This document shows, one piece after another, positions 15,081 through 24,236 of a stretch of DNA of 33,441 nucleotides. Under the pieces are notes generated by a model. The model searched no databases. It saw nothing but the letters and a program-made list of their open reading frames with translations, and was not told where the DNA came from. The stretch is from Desulfocapsa sp. (lineage in GTDB: Bacteria; Desulfobacterota; Desulfobulbia; Desulfobulbales; Desulfocapsaceae): positions 1-33,441 of the forward strand of contig JAFLJO010000126.1 in assembly GCA_022712975.1 (NCBI GenBank), given 5' to 3'. Every line of letters begins with the position of its first letter. Within the stretch, counting starts at the first letter, position 1. A program made the translations under genes and the position numbers.

Positions 15081-17507
15081 ATGAACAAAACCAGCAACCA
15101 ACTTGAAACTGTTTTTCAGGAAGTACGTGATTACTTTGCCAATACCCATCGTATTGTTGTAACCCCTGACAAAGGTAACCCACCTGACAGGTATTCAATA
15201 ACCTACCAGATCCAGGGAATCTGTAAAGAAAGCAATACTGACGTCTACTCCTGCGACACCCATGTGGTATCCATTTCACTTCCTTTCGGATTTCCCCATT
15301 TTCCTCCGAACTGTCTACCCGAAAGCCCCACTTTTCATCCCGACTTTGACTCTTCAGCCATTTGTGTCGGTGATGCATGGGAAGATAACAAATCCATTGT
15401 GCAACTCATCCTTCATATCGGCAAAATGATTGCAGGAGAGATCTACTCCAAAAGTAATGCATTCAATGATGAGGCAGCAGAATGGTACAATACACACAAA
15501 GATCAACTCCCCTTTGACAGTAGTGATTTTTCAGATACAACACCAGCTTCAGCCTCCATGGAAGAAGAACTGAATCTTGAAAGTATCGATACTCTTGACG
15601 ATGATGACTTTGACAGCTCTTTTTCCCTGGAACAGGATGTTCTCCCTCCGTCACCAGTTGACACAGGTCACCTGCATAGTATTGCGACACAAAAACGATT
15701 CCAAGCTCTTTCACGTGAACTACAGATCGTAAAGGGACCATTTGAAGGTCGTGAAGAGCTTGAAGAACAGATACAGACAGCCATGGACAAAGCTAAGGCA
15801 ATGTATCGTGAGGCAGATATCCTGGAAGAGCAGGGAGAGCAACAGCAGGCCCTGGACAAATATAATGCTATTGAGGAAATCGTATCTGACTATCCCATGA
15901 TCCAGGAGGCAAAAGACAGGGTTCAACAAGCCTTTGACCTTCTCGGTGACTGGGCGGCGGCAGGCAGCACGACAAACGAGCCAAGCAGCAGCGTGGCTGA
16001 CCTAGCTGATACTACATCACTTAAACCTGATACACCAACGGAAAAACCTGGTACAAGAACCTTTTTTGAAGACACAAAAGCGGTGAGTAAAAAATGGTTA
16101 GGCTTTGCCTTAGCGGGTGGCTCCATTGCCCTAATCATCACTCTTATTATATCCTACTTATCTTTAGGATCCAGTCTGGAAAAAGCCGCTAAAGGATACG
16201 AAGAATGTCAACGCCTGCTGGATGCAAACAATTTCAAGGGTGCCGAGAGACAATGTGACGAAGCACTTAGCCTGACCGCTGAAGTACGGATGGTACAACA
16301 GAACGAAAAAGAAGAACTTGTCGGAAAAATAAAACAAATACTATCTTCAAAAAAACTCCGTCAGGGACTTCTCGGTAATACTCTGCACAACGGTAAATAT
16401 GTTTCAAAATCCACAAAAGAAAACCTGCTGATTTTCAAGGAGAGCATGGAAAATGGGGACATTTTTTTTAATGTGGCACGCTGGGATGAAGCAGTAAACA
16501 GTTATACCAAAGCAATGGATACTGCAAAAGATACTGATGAAATAAATGATACTCAACTTGCCGAGATTCGAAAAAGACTCGCTCTGGCGAAATTTAATAG
16601 CCTCATGCAGACTGGGGAAAAAGCCTTAACCCTTTCAGACTGGAGTGGTGCAACAGAATACTTTGGCAAGGCACTAAAGCTTGCCAAAAAAGATCCGAAT
16701 GTATTACCTGAGGATATTAAACAGCTGGAACTTCTGTCATACCAGGTTAAATTCAATACACTTCGTGATCAAGGTCACCAATCTTTCAAGGCCGGAGAAT
16801 GGAAAACTGCTTTCGACAATTACCAACAAGCCCTGGACCTTGTTACAAGGTTAGAGCATCCCGACCCGAAAGACACATCCAGCCTGCATGAAAATATTGC
16901 AAAAACAAAAATCTACATGGCTATCGAAAAGGGCAAAAAAGCTTTTGCCGCTTCACAATGGGATGACGTCATTGTCCAGTATGAGAAAGCCATTCTTCTC
17001 CTTGAAGAAAATTCCAAACTGCTGAGCCGGATAAATACAGAAGAAAGTCGTACAAAACTTTCCCGCATTATGTTGCACGCTGAAATAATAAGAAATAAAC
17101 AGGATGTGGCAAAATATCTTCAAGCAGAAAAGTTAGAAGCAGTTATTGAAAGCCTGCAGCGTATCGGGAAAAGTATTTCAACGAGCCAATTTGCCCAACA
17201 AGCAGAATTCCAAACAATCCTCAATGAAAGCGAAATTCAGATTAAGGACGTAAAACACCGATTACGCTTAATCAAGCAGACAGCTTACCTGAAAGACAAT
17301 TTCGAAAAATTATTTCTCAAACACTATCCGTCTGCTTCCCGTTCAGAACTCAGCGCACCAAAAATAGAATTCCTTAAAAATATCGGCGAAAAGGTACTGT
17401 TTAGGATGCAATGCACTGAAACAACAGGGGGAAGACCACTACGCCTGCAGATGGATTACCTCTATTCTCCAAATAATGATCGTTGGAGCTTCTATTCCGA
17501 GGAGTAA
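15081..17507 (+). CDS. E2 ubiquitin-conjugating-like domain fused to a membrane segment and TPR-like repeats
   Basis: The 808-residue protein begins with a region (about 1-140) that follows the UBC/E2 fold: YSITYQIQG strand, ISLPFGFPHFPPNCLPES (the YPF-x-x-PP-like turn), then FHPDFDSSAICVGDAW. Here H86-P87 stand for the E2 HPN motif, C95 for the catalytic Cys (nine residues on; ten in classic E2s) and W100 for the following Trp. The helices SIVQLILHIGKMI and NAFNDEAAEWYNTH complete the fold. An acidic linker (145-200), a charged helical stretch (210-285), a membrane segment (about 337-358, LGFALAGGSIALIITLIISY) and TPR-like helical repeats (about 360-730) follow. E2 domains accept a ubiquitin-like protein on the Cys. 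No E1, ubiquitin-like protein or deconjugase is seen nearby, so activity is inferred. Confidence 0.75.
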   Translation: MNKTSNQLETVFQEVRDYFANTHRIVVTPDKGNPPDRYSITYQIQGICKESNTDVYSCDTHVVSISLPFGFPHFPPNCLPESPTFHPDFDSSAICVGDAWEDNKSIVQLILHIGKMIAGEIYSKSNAFNDEAAEWYNTHKDQLPFDSSDFSDTTPASASMEEELNLESIDTLDDDDFDSSFSLEQDVLPPSPVDTGHLHSIATQKRFQALSRELQIVKGPFEGREELEEQIQTAMDKAKAMYREADILEEQGEQQQALDKYNAIEEIVSDYPMIQEAKDRVQQAFDLLGDWAAAGSTTNEPSSSVADLADTTSLKPDTPTEKPGTRTFFEDTKAVSKKWLGFALAGGSIALIITLIISYLSLGSSLEKAAKGYEECQRLLDANNFKGAERQCDEALSLTAEVRMVQQNEKEELVGKIKQILSSKKLRQGLLGNTLHNGKYVSKSTKENLLIFKESMENGDIFFNVARWDEAVNSYTKAMDTAKDTDEINDTQLAEIRKRLALAKFNSLMQTGEKALTLSDWSGATEYFGKALKLAKKDPNVLPEDIKQLELLSYQVKFNTLRDQGHQSFKAGEWKTAFDNYQQALDLVTRLEHPDPKDTSSLHENIAKTKIYMAIEKGKKAFAASQWDDVIVQYEKAILLLEENSKLLSRINTEESRTKLSRIMLHAEIIRNKQDVAKYLQAEKLEAVIESLQRIGKSISTSQFAQQAEFQTILNESEIQIKDVKHRLRLIKQTAYLKDNFEKLFLKHYPSASRSELSAPKIEFLKNIGEKVLFRMQCTETTGGRPLRLQMDYLYSPNNDRWSFYSEE

Positions 17508-17553
17508 AAGAACGCGTCTAAAACTCGACTGGTATTCCAGGTCAACCCATCAC

Positions 17554-17784
17554 TCAATGGTGATGATGATCATGTTCACCATTCGCCTTAGAACCACCTG
17601 CAGCGTCCAATGCTTTTTCCAAATGACCTGTCACAACCTCCATGGCTGCAAGAGCTGCGCTAAGGTTTAGCTGTACATCACTATCTTCTGCATCTGTTAC
17701 CCACTTTCTGCACTCTTCTGCATGCCCTAGGTTATGTTCAATCCAATGGGGAAGTAATACCTGTAATTTTTCCAGTTGATTCAT
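17554..17784 (-). CDS. Small His-tailed protein next to CooT (DUF8180-like)
   Basis: The 76-residue protein (LLPHWIEHNLGHAEECRKWV ... GEHDHHHH) has several His in its first helix and ends in five His within seven residues, which suggests nickel or another metal. It follows cooT at a short distance on the same strand. Small proteins with an LPHWIEHN-x-x-H start are often found beside CooT. The role is not established; storage or delivery of nickel is an inference from the His tail and the neighbour. The gene converges on the E2-like/TPR gene with 46 bases between the stops. Confidence 0.72.
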   Translation of the reverse strand: MNQLEKLQVLLPHWIEHNLGHAEECRKWVTDAEDSDVQLNLSAALAAMEVVTGHLEKALDAAGGSKANGEHDHHHH

Positions 17785-17798
17785 CTTGTGTACAACTC

Positions 17799-17999
17799 CT
17801 ATGCTTTTAAAGTCCGTTCCAGAAATACTTTTCCACCAAGGAAATCGATTTCCTGTACGTGAACGTCCGGTACAAACTTCGGTTCTTCAAAAAAAGTACT
17901 GACTTCCACACCATTATCTTTTACTTCAAGCCTGGTAACACTTTCCATCACCAGTTCTTCATTTGTCCCCTCAAGAACCAGTACACTCATTTGACACAT
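17799..17999 (-). CDS. cooT: CooT-family nickel-binding protein
   Basis: The 66-residue protein matches CooT: it starts MCQMSVLVLEG with the Cys2 that binds nickel in characterised CooT, and continues with VTRLEVKDNGVEVSTFFEEP and VQEIDFLGGKVFLE. CooT takes part in nickel supply to carbon monoxide dehydrogenase and may serve other nickel enzymes. It sits nine bases after kdsD and 14 bases before the His-tailed gene, so the three are likely co-transcribed. Confidence 0.85.
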   Translation of the reverse strand: MCQMSVLVLEGTNEELVMESVTRLEVKDNGVEVSTFFEEPKFVPDVHVQEIDFLGGKVFLERTLKA

Positions 18000-18008
18000 A
18001 TCTTTTCC

Positions 18009-18977
18009 TCACACTAAAAATCTAAATTCACCTTTACCCAGTAGATTGTGGAGATGCAGGATACCGATCAGCTCATCATCCCCACCAACAACTGGAAGTA
18101 TCGTGATTTCATGCCGCTGCATAATACTTAACGCATCAACCGCCTGCATAAAATCCGGAATCGTGACAGGCCCTGCAGTCATAAATTCTTCAACTTTTAC
18201 TGTTTTAGGATCATTGCCCTCTGCAACTGCCCGCCTCACATCACCATCTGTAATAATACCTGAAATATGACGATCATCAACTATTAAGACAGCTCCAAGA
18301 TTCTCTCTGTTAAGAACAGTTACAGCTTCAGCCACCGATGTTCCCTGTTCAACACTGGGAATAGCATCTCCTTTTAACATCACCTCACTTACATTCACTT
18401 TTAGCCTGTCCCCAAGACTACCGCCGGGATGATTTTCCCTAAAATCTTCAGCCTGGAACTGTTTACGTCTTAAAAGTACAACAGCGAGTGCATCCCCCAT
18501 GGCAAGAGTTGCAGTGGTAGAGCTTGTTGGGGCAAGGCCAAGAGGACAGGCTTCCTGGGGTATGTGAATATCAAGCACAATATCACTGGCTCTGGCAAGA
18601 GTTGACCCCTGTCCCCCTGTCATGGCAATAATAGTTGTACCCCGTTTCTTTAAACTAATCAGCAATCCATTGAGTTCCGTGGTTTCTCCTGAGTAGGAAA
18701 TGGCTATCACAACATCGGAGGCAGTGACCATTCCAAGGTCACCATGCATAGCTTCAACGGGATGTAAAAAAAAGGATGGCGTTCCTGTTGAATTCAAAGT
18801 GGCTGATATTTTTTGCCCGACAAGTCCTGATTTTCCAATACCGGTGATGACAACCCTGCTTGGACAAGAGAGAATCATGTCCACTGCCTGATTAAATTCT
18901 TCTCCAATACGTTCACGAACTGCCGCTAGACCCTGCTCTTCAATGGCCAAAACTTCTCTGGCTTCCTCTATGGACAT
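18009..18977 (-). CDS. kdsD: D-arabinose 5-phosphate isomerase (KdsD/KpsF)
   Basis: The 322-residue enzyme converts ribulose 5-phosphate to arabinose 5-phosphate, the first step of Kdo synthesis for lipopolysaccharide. Residues about 40-175 form the SIS domain (VVITGIGKSGLVGQKISAT, HGDLGMVTASDVVIAISYSG, ACPLGLAPTSSTTATLAMGD). The conserved FRENHPGGSLG link leads into two CBS domains (about 205-260 and 268-322). Length and all family blocks are complete. It is the first gene of a run with cooT and the His-tailed protein, a pairing with no obvious metabolic reason. The start codon is ATG 18977 (MSIEEAREVLA). Confidence 0.94.
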   Translation of the reverse strand: MSIEEAREVLAIEEQGLAAVRERIGEEFNQAVDMILSCPSRVVITGIGKSGLVGQKISATLNSTGTPSFFLHPVEAMHGDLGMVTASDVVIAISYSGETTELNGLLISLKKRGTTIIAMTGGQGSTLARASDIVLDIHIPQEACPLGLAPTSSTTATLAMGDALAVVLLRRKQFQAEDFRENHPGGSLGDRLKVNVSEVMLKGDAIPSVEQGTSVAEAVTVLNRENLGAVLIVDDRHISGIITDGDVRRAVAEGNDPKTVKVEEFMTAGPVTIPDFMQAVDALSIMQRHEITILPVVGGDDELIGILHLHNLLGKGEFRFLV

Positions 18978-19124
18978 TTCCTACACCCCCAAATCCCATC
19001 ATTTACTTTTAACAAAACAAATACGAGTGACTAAAGTAATCACTGATCAAAAAACAGCAAGCCAACTTACAGCCAGGCATAATGAGATTCTGATGCCATG
19101 GGGCGATACAATCCGTGTTTACCC

Positions 19125-19180
19125 TTGACAACAGATACTTTCGGCGTCATATTGAACAGTTATTTTTAACATAGTATAAA
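19125..19180 (+). promoter_or_regulatory. metK promoters
   Basis: TTGAAC (19152-19157), a 17-base spacer and TATAAA (19175-19180) form a good sigma-70 promoter. A second, TTGACA (19125-19130) with CATATT (19148-19153), also has a 17-base spacer. The 283-base gap 18978-19261 between kdsD and metK holds no gene. I found no recognisable SAM riboswitch. Confidence 0.6.
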
Positions 19181-19261
19181 CCTGGAAACATTGAGCCTAT
19201 CATATCCCCTCTTTTTTTTCATAACTACAATAAATTTCTTCATTTTAAGCGGAGACATTTC

Positions 19262-20425
19262 ATGTCAAATCATTTGTTTACCTCTGAGTCAGTTTCGGAA
19301 GGGCACCCCGATAAGGTAGCTGATCAGATTTCAGATGCCATCCTTGATGCCATTCTAACGCTTGATCCGGCAGGACGCGTTGCCTGTGAAACCATGGTCA
19401 CTACCGGCATGGCTATTATTGCAGGTGAAATAACCACAAGTGCCTGGGTTGATATGCCTGAAGTTGTGCGAAACACCATCAAATCCATTGGCTACAATTC
19501 TTCCGACATGGGTTTCGACTACCAATCCTGTGCAGTTATAACCTCAATCGATAAGCAGTCCACTGATATTGCTATGGGTGTTGATGAAGGCAGCGGAATG
19601 GATCTTGACCAGGGTGCTGGTGATCAGGGTCTGATGTTTGGTTACGCCTGTAATGAAACCCGGGTTCTTATGCCAATGCCTCTTACCTATTCTCACAGGC
19701 TTGTCAAATGTCAGGCTGATGTACGCAAAGCAGGTACGCTTCCCTGGCTTCGTCCAGATGCTAAAAGCCAGGTTACAATTGAGTACGAGAACAAGAGACC
19801 CAAACGAATTGAAGCAGTAGTTCTTTCAACTCAACATGACGAATCCATCAGCCATTCAGATCTTAAGGAAGGTGTCATGGAACTTATCATCAAACCTACT
19901 CTGCCTGAAAATATGGTTGATGAAAACACCAAATATTTCATCAATCCCACCGGTCGTTTTGTCATTGGCGGGCCTGTTGGGGATTGTGGTCTCACCGGAA
20001 GAAAAATCATAGTTGATACCTATGGAGGGAGGGGTTCGCATGGTGGTGGAGCTTTTTCCGGTAAGGATCCTTCCAAGGTTGATAGATCTTCTGCATACAT
20101 GGGACGCTATGTTGCAAAAAATATTGTTTCAGCAGGAATTGCTTCAGAACTTGAAGTACAAATTGCCTATGCCATTGGTATTTCACAACCGGTATCCATC
20201 AATGTGAACAGCTTTGGTACAGGTAAAATTGATGATGACGCAATTATTGCTCTCATTTGTCGCAATTTTGATCTTCGCCCCAAAGCTATTGTGCAACAGC
20301 TTAACCTGTTGCGACCTATCTATCAGGCAACCGCTGCTTATGGACATTTTGGCCGGGAGCTTGACGATTTTACCTGGGAACGTACAGACAAGGCTGAAAT
20401 CCTTAAAAATGACGCGGGTCTGTAA
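19262..20425 (+). CDS. metK: S-adenosylmethionine synthase
   Basis: The 387-residue enzyme makes S-adenosylmethionine from methionine and ATP. Family signatures are complete: [20 protein letters not shown] at the start, [14 protein letters not shown] (adenine and phosphate binding), and the glycine-rich [23 protein letters not shown] loop (here with SS for SA). The C-terminal domain includes [14 protein letters not shown]. The ribosome site GGAG lies eight bases before ATG 19262. It precedes ahcY, which recycles the S-adenosylhomocysteine formed by methyltransferases, so the two form a methyl-cycle pair separated by a terminator. Confidence 0.97.
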   Translation: MSNHLFTSESVSEGHPDKVADQISDAILDAILTLDPAGRVACETMVTTGMAIIAGEITTSAWVDMPEVVRNTIKSIGYNSSDMGFDYQSCAVITSIDKQSTDIAMGVDEGSGMDLDQGAGDQGLMFGYACNETRVLMPMPLTYSHRLVKCQADVRKAGTLPWLRPDAKSQVTIEYENKRPKRIEAVVLSTQHDESISHSDLKEGVMELIIKPTLPENMVDENTKYFINPTGRFVIGGPVGDCGLTGRKIIVDTYGGRGSHGGGAFSGKDPSKVDRSSAYMGRYVAKNIVSAGIASELEVQIAYAIGISQPVSINVNSFGTGKIDDDAIIALICRNFDLRPKAIVQQLNLLRPIYQATAAYGHFGRELDDFTWERTDKAEILKNDAGL

Positions 20426-20447
20426 ACTGATAGTCACATAATTTATA

Positions 20448-20487
20448 AATACCCCTACCACTTTGGCAGACGGGTATTGCTTTTTTT
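20448..20487 (+). terminator. Terminator or attenuator between metK and ahcY
   Basis: AATACCC (20448-20454) pairs with GGGTATT (20472-20478), followed by GC and seven T (20481-20487). It lies 26 bases before the ahcY ATG, so it could end metK mRNA or limit read-through into ahcY. Confidence 0.75.
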
Positions 20488-20513
20488 CAACGTATACACA
20501 AAAGGAAACAATA

Positions 20514-21800
20514 ATGAGCGATTATAAAATAGCCGATATGTCCCTTGCAAAATGGGGCCGGGAAGAAATTAAAATTGCAGAAGTTGAAATGCCGGGACTC
20601 ATGGCACTTCGTACAGAATACCATGATTCCCAACCACTAAAAGGAGCACGCATTGCAGGTTGTCTCCATATGACCATTCAGACTGCAGTGCTTATGGAAA
20701 CACTGCTTGATCTAGGCGCAGAAGTAAGGTGGTCATCATGCAATATTTTTTCCACCCAGGATCACGCTGCTGCTGCGATGGCAAATGTTGGTATTCCTAC
20801 TTTCGCCTGGAAAGGCGAGAGTGAAGAGGAATTCTGGTGGTGTATTGATCAGACCATTTTTGGCCCTGACGGATGGCGTCCCAATATGATCCTTGATGAT
20901 GGAGGAGATCTTACCCTCATCATGCATGAGAAATATAAGGAAGAGATGAAAGCTATCAAGGGTATCTCAGAGGAAACCACCACCGGGGTTCATCGTCTCA
21001 ACGAAATGGCTCGTGATGGCAGACTTATGTGCCCTTCTTTTAATGTCAATGACTCTGTTACCAAATCAAAATTTGATAACTTGTATGGATGCCGCGAGTC
21101 TCTGATCGACGGGATCAAACGTGCAACTGACGTTATGATCGCCGGTAAAAAAGCAGTGGTTGTGGGATATGGAGATGTTGGCAAAGGATGCGCACAGGCT
21201 CTTCGCGGGATGGGTGCCACCGTATATGTTACTGAAGTTGATCCAATCTGTGCCCTTCAGGCTGCCATGGAAGGATACCAGGTTGTCACCATGGACGAGA
21301 TAGCCTCTGTTGGTGATATATATGTCACCTGTACTGGAAACTTGAATGTCATTACAAGAGCTCATATGGAGCAGATGCCCAATGAAGCTATTGTTTGTAA
21401 CATTGGACACTTTGATTCAGAAATAGATATTGCCGGCATAAAAGACCTCCCATGGGAGAACATTAAGCCACAGGTTGACCATGTAGTCTTTCCCGATGGA
21501 AAGAAAATCATTGTTCTTGCTGAAGGTCGTTTGGTCAACCTTGGTTGCGCCACAGGCCATCCAAGTTTTGTTATGAGTAATTCTTTTACTAATCAGGTTC
21601 TTGCACAAATTGAATTGTGGGGGAATTCAGACAAGTATGAAAACAAGGTTTATTTCCTGCCAAAACAGCTAGATGAGAAAGTTGCAAGACTGCACCTTAA
21701 GAAGATTGGTGTGCATCTGACCACCATGAGCAAAGAGCAGGCGGATTATATTGGCGTTCCTGTAGAAGGACCATATAAACCTGAGTACTACAGATACTAA
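20514..21800 (+). CDS. ahcY: Adenosylhomocysteinase
   Basis: The start is ATG 20514 ([15 protein letters not shown]), preceded by AAGGAA; an in-frame ATG at 20463 lies within the terminator stem and is rejected. The 428-residue enzyme cleaves S-adenosylhomocysteine to adenosine and homocysteine. Signatures: [17 protein letters not shown], the Cys-containing [16 protein letters not shown] block, [20 protein letters not shown] (NAD binding) and the C-terminal [20 protein letters not shown] with the essential Lys and Tyr. It completes the methyl cycle begun by metK upstream. Confidence 0.97.
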   Translation: MSDYKIADMSLAKWGREEIKIAEVEMPGLMALRTEYHDSQPLKGARIAGCLHMTIQTAVLMETLLDLGAEVRWSSCNIFSTQDHAAAAMANVGIPTFAWKGESEEEFWWCIDQTIFGPDGWRPNMILDDGGDLTLIMHEKYKEEMKAIKGISEETTTGVHRLNEMARDGRLMCPSFNVNDSVTKSKFDNLYGCRESLIDGIKRATDVMIAGKKAVVVGYGDVGKGCAQALRGMGATVYVTEVDPICALQAAMEGYQVVTMDEIASVGDIYVTCTGNLNVITRAHMEQMPNEAIVCNIGHFDSEIDIAGIKDLPWENIKPQVDHVVFPDGKKIIVLAEGRLVNLGCATGHPSFVMSNSFTNQVLAQIELWGNSDKYENKVYFLPKQLDEKVARLHLKKIGVHLTTMSKEQADYIGVPVEGPYKPEYYRY

Positions 21801-21806
21801 AGAATA

Positions 21807-21878
21807 GAACACCGAACCGCAGAAGATAATAAGTAGAGGATCAGCTTTTAATGCTTTTACTTCTGCGGTTCACTGTTC
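21807..21878. terminator. Long inverted repeat between convergent ahcY and birA
   Basis: GAACCGCAGAAG (21814-21825) pairs perfectly with CTTCTGCGGTTC (21860-21871). The outer GAACA/TGTTC extends the stem, and inner AT-rich pairing is possible. No T-run follows; its place between convergent stops suggests a bidirectional transcription barrier. It overlaps the end of birA. Confidence 0.55.
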
Positions 21879-22631
21879 TCCATTCGTAGCCTGCTGTACA
21901 TCCCCCGATAGAATCTCATGGATTTTCCCATCACTATCTATTGCCAATAGGTGGCCGTTTTCATCAGGTCCCATTCCACGGGCAGTAATGACTTCTTTAT
22001 CATGCGTCACCCACTGCATTTCTTTTTCAAATAACACATCCCGTTTGCGCCATTCATGTAAAATTTTTTCAAACCCTCTGTTTTCGTGGATATACACATG
22101 CTCAAGCAATGAAGCTCGAATTTTTTGATACAAATCTTTAATATTGTATATTTCTCCGCTTAGAATATGAAGTGATGTAACCTTCTGCTGAAGTTCGAGC
22201 GGAAATTCGTCAAGTTGGGTATTTACATTGATTCCAATCCCAACCACAACAAAAGATTCTTCATCCGGACAATTGGGTGTTGATGATTCAACCAGGATAC
22301 CTCCACATTTATGTCTAAGACAGTAGAGGTCATTGGGCCATTTCAAACCAAAATTAATATCAGGAAGGAAACTTTGGACAGCAGTACAGAGAGCAAGTCC
22401 GGCAGTAAGTGTCAGTTTTGGAAATTCAGTAAAAGAAAGATTTGGCCGAATAACAATGGAACAGTACAGGCCAGTACCAGCAGGAGAGACCCAGTTCTTA
22501 CCTAGCCGCCCCTTACCTGCAGATTGAGTGTCAGAAAGGACTCCAAAGCCATGCACAGCACCTTTTACAGCTAGATTATACGCATCATTATTCGTGGAGC
22601 CTGTCGAATTCAAGTAAAGTACATTATCCAT
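21870..22631 (-). CDS. birA: Biotin-[acetyl-CoA carboxylase] ligase (BirA catalytic part)
   Basis: The 253-residue enzyme attaches biotin to the carrier protein of biotin carboxylases. Signatures: STGSTNNDAY, TQSAGKGRLGKNWVSPAGTG (the biotinyl-AMP loop, GKGRLG in place of GRGRRG), LKWPNDLY, KCGGILVES and VVGIGINVN. A C-terminal beta domain follows (GMGPDENGHLLAIDSDGKIH, ILSGDV). No N-terminal helix-turn-helix is present, so it is a monofunctional ligase and not the repressor form. It lies downstream of dsrD behind a strong terminator. Confidence 0.94.
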   Translation of the reverse strand: MDNVLYLNSTGSTNNDAYNLAVKGAVHGFGVLSDTQSAGKGRLGKNWVSPAGTGLYCSIVIRPNLSFTEFPKLTLTAGLALCTAVQSFLPDINFGLKWPNDLYCLRHKCGGILVESSTPNCPDEESFVVVGIGINVNTQLDEFPLELQQKVTSLHILSGEIYNIKDLYQKIRASLLEHVYIHENRGFEKILHEWRKRDVLFEKEMQWVTHDKEVITARGMGPDENGHLLAIDSDGKIHEILSGDVQQATNGEQ

Positions 22632-22637
22632 AAACGC

Positions 22638-22678
22638 AAAAAAGGTATATAACCTAAAAGAGTTATGTACCTTTTTTT
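22638..22678 (-). terminator. Strong terminator after dsrD
   Basis: AAAAAAGGTA (22638-22647) pairs with TACCTTTTTT, and inner ATAAC/GTTAT extends the stem around an eight-base loop. With A and T runs at both ends it can work in both directions. It separates the dsr operon from birA. Confidence 0.8.
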
Positions 22679-22710
22679 CTCAAAAATAAAGTATGAGACA
22701 AAATACAGGC

Positions 22711-22956
22711 CTAGTTTACACCCGAATCTCCCTCTTCATTTTTGATACGATCTGGACGGGCATACATAGTGGTAGAACCAGAGGACCAGAACATAAGTTC
22801 TCCTTTTTTCACCAGGTCATTGGCCAGATTTTTAATCATGCGAGGCTTGGTGTCAGGATCGCATTTATAGAAATCTTTTATATAAAGCTGTGCTTTCGGA
22901 GATTTTGTAGCTTTTTCAATCATTGCAGCTTGAATTTCTTCATCGCTCATTCCCAT
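22711..22956 (-). CDS. dsrD: DsrD, dissimilatory sulfite reductase-associated protein
   Basis: The 81-residue protein matches DsrD (EEIQAAMIEKATKSPKAQLY, IKDFYKCDPD, NDLVKKGELMFWSSGSTTMY). It is a small winged-helix protein that always accompanies dsrAB in sulfate reducers and has been reported to stimulate sulfite reduction by DsrAB. The end (GRP-like RPDRIKNEEG) is normal. It is 93 bases after dsrB with a hairpin and T-run in the gap. GAGGAA lies before the ATG at 22956. Its presence argues for a reductive rather than oxidative use of the dsr system. Confidence 0.95.
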   Translation of the reverse strand: MGMSDEEIQAAMIEKATKSPKAQLYIKDFYKCDPDTKPRMIKNLANDLVKKGELMFWSSGSTTMYARPDRIKNEEGDSGVN

Positions 22957-22998
22957 AACACATATTCCTCAAAGAAAAATTTTATCAGGCAAGTGGCC

Positions 22999-23037
22999 AA
23001 AAAGTTGCAGTCAGAAGCCAAAGCCTCCGACTGCAAC
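22999..23037 (-). terminator. Terminator-like hairpin between dsrB and dsrD
   Basis: On the minus strand GTTGCAGTC (complement of 23029-23037) pairs with GACTGCAAC (complement of 23004-23012). About six further inner pairs, some G-U, close a four-base loop, and five T follow. It may partly stop transcription before dsrD. Confidence 0.65.
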
Positions 23038-23049
23038 ACAGTAGGTCAA

Positions 23050-24177
23050 TTACTTGATTGCATTGGTGTACTTAAACTGAGTAGTAGTACGCCAGGTTTC
23101 ATAAGCCAAACGATAATCATCGACAGACTTTATGGTAAAGGGGATATTACATTTTTCAAAGAACTTCTCCCAACCGATACGCTCAGCCCACTCACCGATG
23201 CGCTCGTATTTTCTAGCATCTCCAGCATAGGTCTCCAGAATATTCTTTACTGCTTCAACAGTCTCAGGCCAGCGTGGCGGGGTGTTTGGCAGGAATGGAA
23301 TAACCAGTTTGGAGAATTTAGGAGCCGATCTGGAGTTGGAAACTTTACCACCAACAAGGATCGCAATTCCGTCTCCTTCAGGATCAGCAAGAGGCATTGC
23401 AGGACACATGGTGTAACAGTTACCACAGTACATACAACGATCGTTATTTACTTTAACAGTCTTGATCGTTTTTCCGTCAACCTCAGCTTTAGCTGGTTTA
23501 ACAGCTCCGAGAGGACAGGAAGCGATGGCAAGTGGAAGTTCACAAACACCTGTGATACGACTGTGATCAATCATGGGTGGCTTACGATGGACACCAAGGA
23601 TGGCGATATCGGAAGCATGTACAGCACCACACATGTTCAGACAGCAGGCAAGTGCGATACGAACCTGTGCAGGAAGTTTCATGGTTACAAAGTAATCAAA
23701 CAGCTCATCCATAACGGCTTTTACAACACCGGATGCATCAGTTGCTGGAGTATGACAATGTACCCACCCTTGAGTATGGACGATATTGGTTACACCGGCT
23801 CCGGTTCCACCTACTGGGAACTTGTTGCTGCGTGATGCAAGATCATCAAGCAGAGGCTGAACTTTAGCTTTATCATCTACCATGAATTCGACGTTATTTC
23901 TGGTAGTGAAACGTAGATATCCGTCACAATGGGCATCTGCAATATCACACATCTCATAAATAAGCTGTGTAGAAATCAAACGGGCAGCACCAACACGTAC
24001 GGTCCAGCACTCGTCTCCAGACTCCGCCTTATGTACAAGAACACCAGGTTGAGTAATTTCATGCCAGAGCCATTTCCCCTTGTTTTTTGCAATAACCGGG
24101 GGATGGAATTTTGAATAATGTGGGGGACCAATGTCTGTAATCCTGTCCGCCATGGGATTTTCTGGATCGTAACCCAT
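23050..24177 (-). CDS. dsrB: Dissimilatory sulfite reductase subunit beta
   Basis: The 375-residue protein is DsrB, which with DsrA forms the cytoplasmic siroheme enzyme reducing sulfite. Visible parts: [54 protein letters not shown] with cysteines for the siroheme-linked cluster, [17 protein letters not shown], and the ferredoxin insert [18 protein letters not shown] for a [4Fe-4S] cluster. Length is typical. A strong AAGGAGG site lies before ATG 24177. It follows dsrA by 59 bases. Confidence 0.97.
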   Translation of the reverse strand: MGYDPENPMADRITDIGPPHYSKFHPPVIAKNKGKWLWHEITQPGVLVHKAESGDECWTVRVGAARLISTQLIYEMCDIADAHCDGYLRFTTRNNVEFMVDDKAKVQPLLDDLASRSNKFPVGGTGAGVTNIVHTQGWVHCHTPATDASGVVKAVMDELFDYFVTMKLPAQVRIALACCLNMCGAVHASDIAILGVHRKPPMIDHSRITGVCELPLAIASCPLGAVKPAKAEVDGKTIKTVKVNNDRCMYCGNCYTMCPAMPLADPEGDGIAILVGGKVSNSRSAPKFSKLVIPFLPNTPPRWPETVEAVKNILETYAGDARKYERIGEWAERIGWEKFFEKCNIPFTIKSVDDYRLAYETWRTTTQFKYTNAIK

Positions 24178-24236
24178 ATTTATATCCTCCTTGAATATGT
24201 ACTCGAGTTTATCGTTCTTCTACTCGATTATTTTTC

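Noticed and set aside
18978..19261. Possible SAM riboswitch before metK
   Set aside because: I found no SAM-I or SAM-II core. Only a weak GGCAT/ATGCC stem is present, and it lies before the promoters.
22693..23835. Open frame of 380 codons on plus across dsrD and dsrB
   Set aside because: It is antisense to two clearly recognisable genes and matches no family. It is a by-product of the codon use of dsrB.
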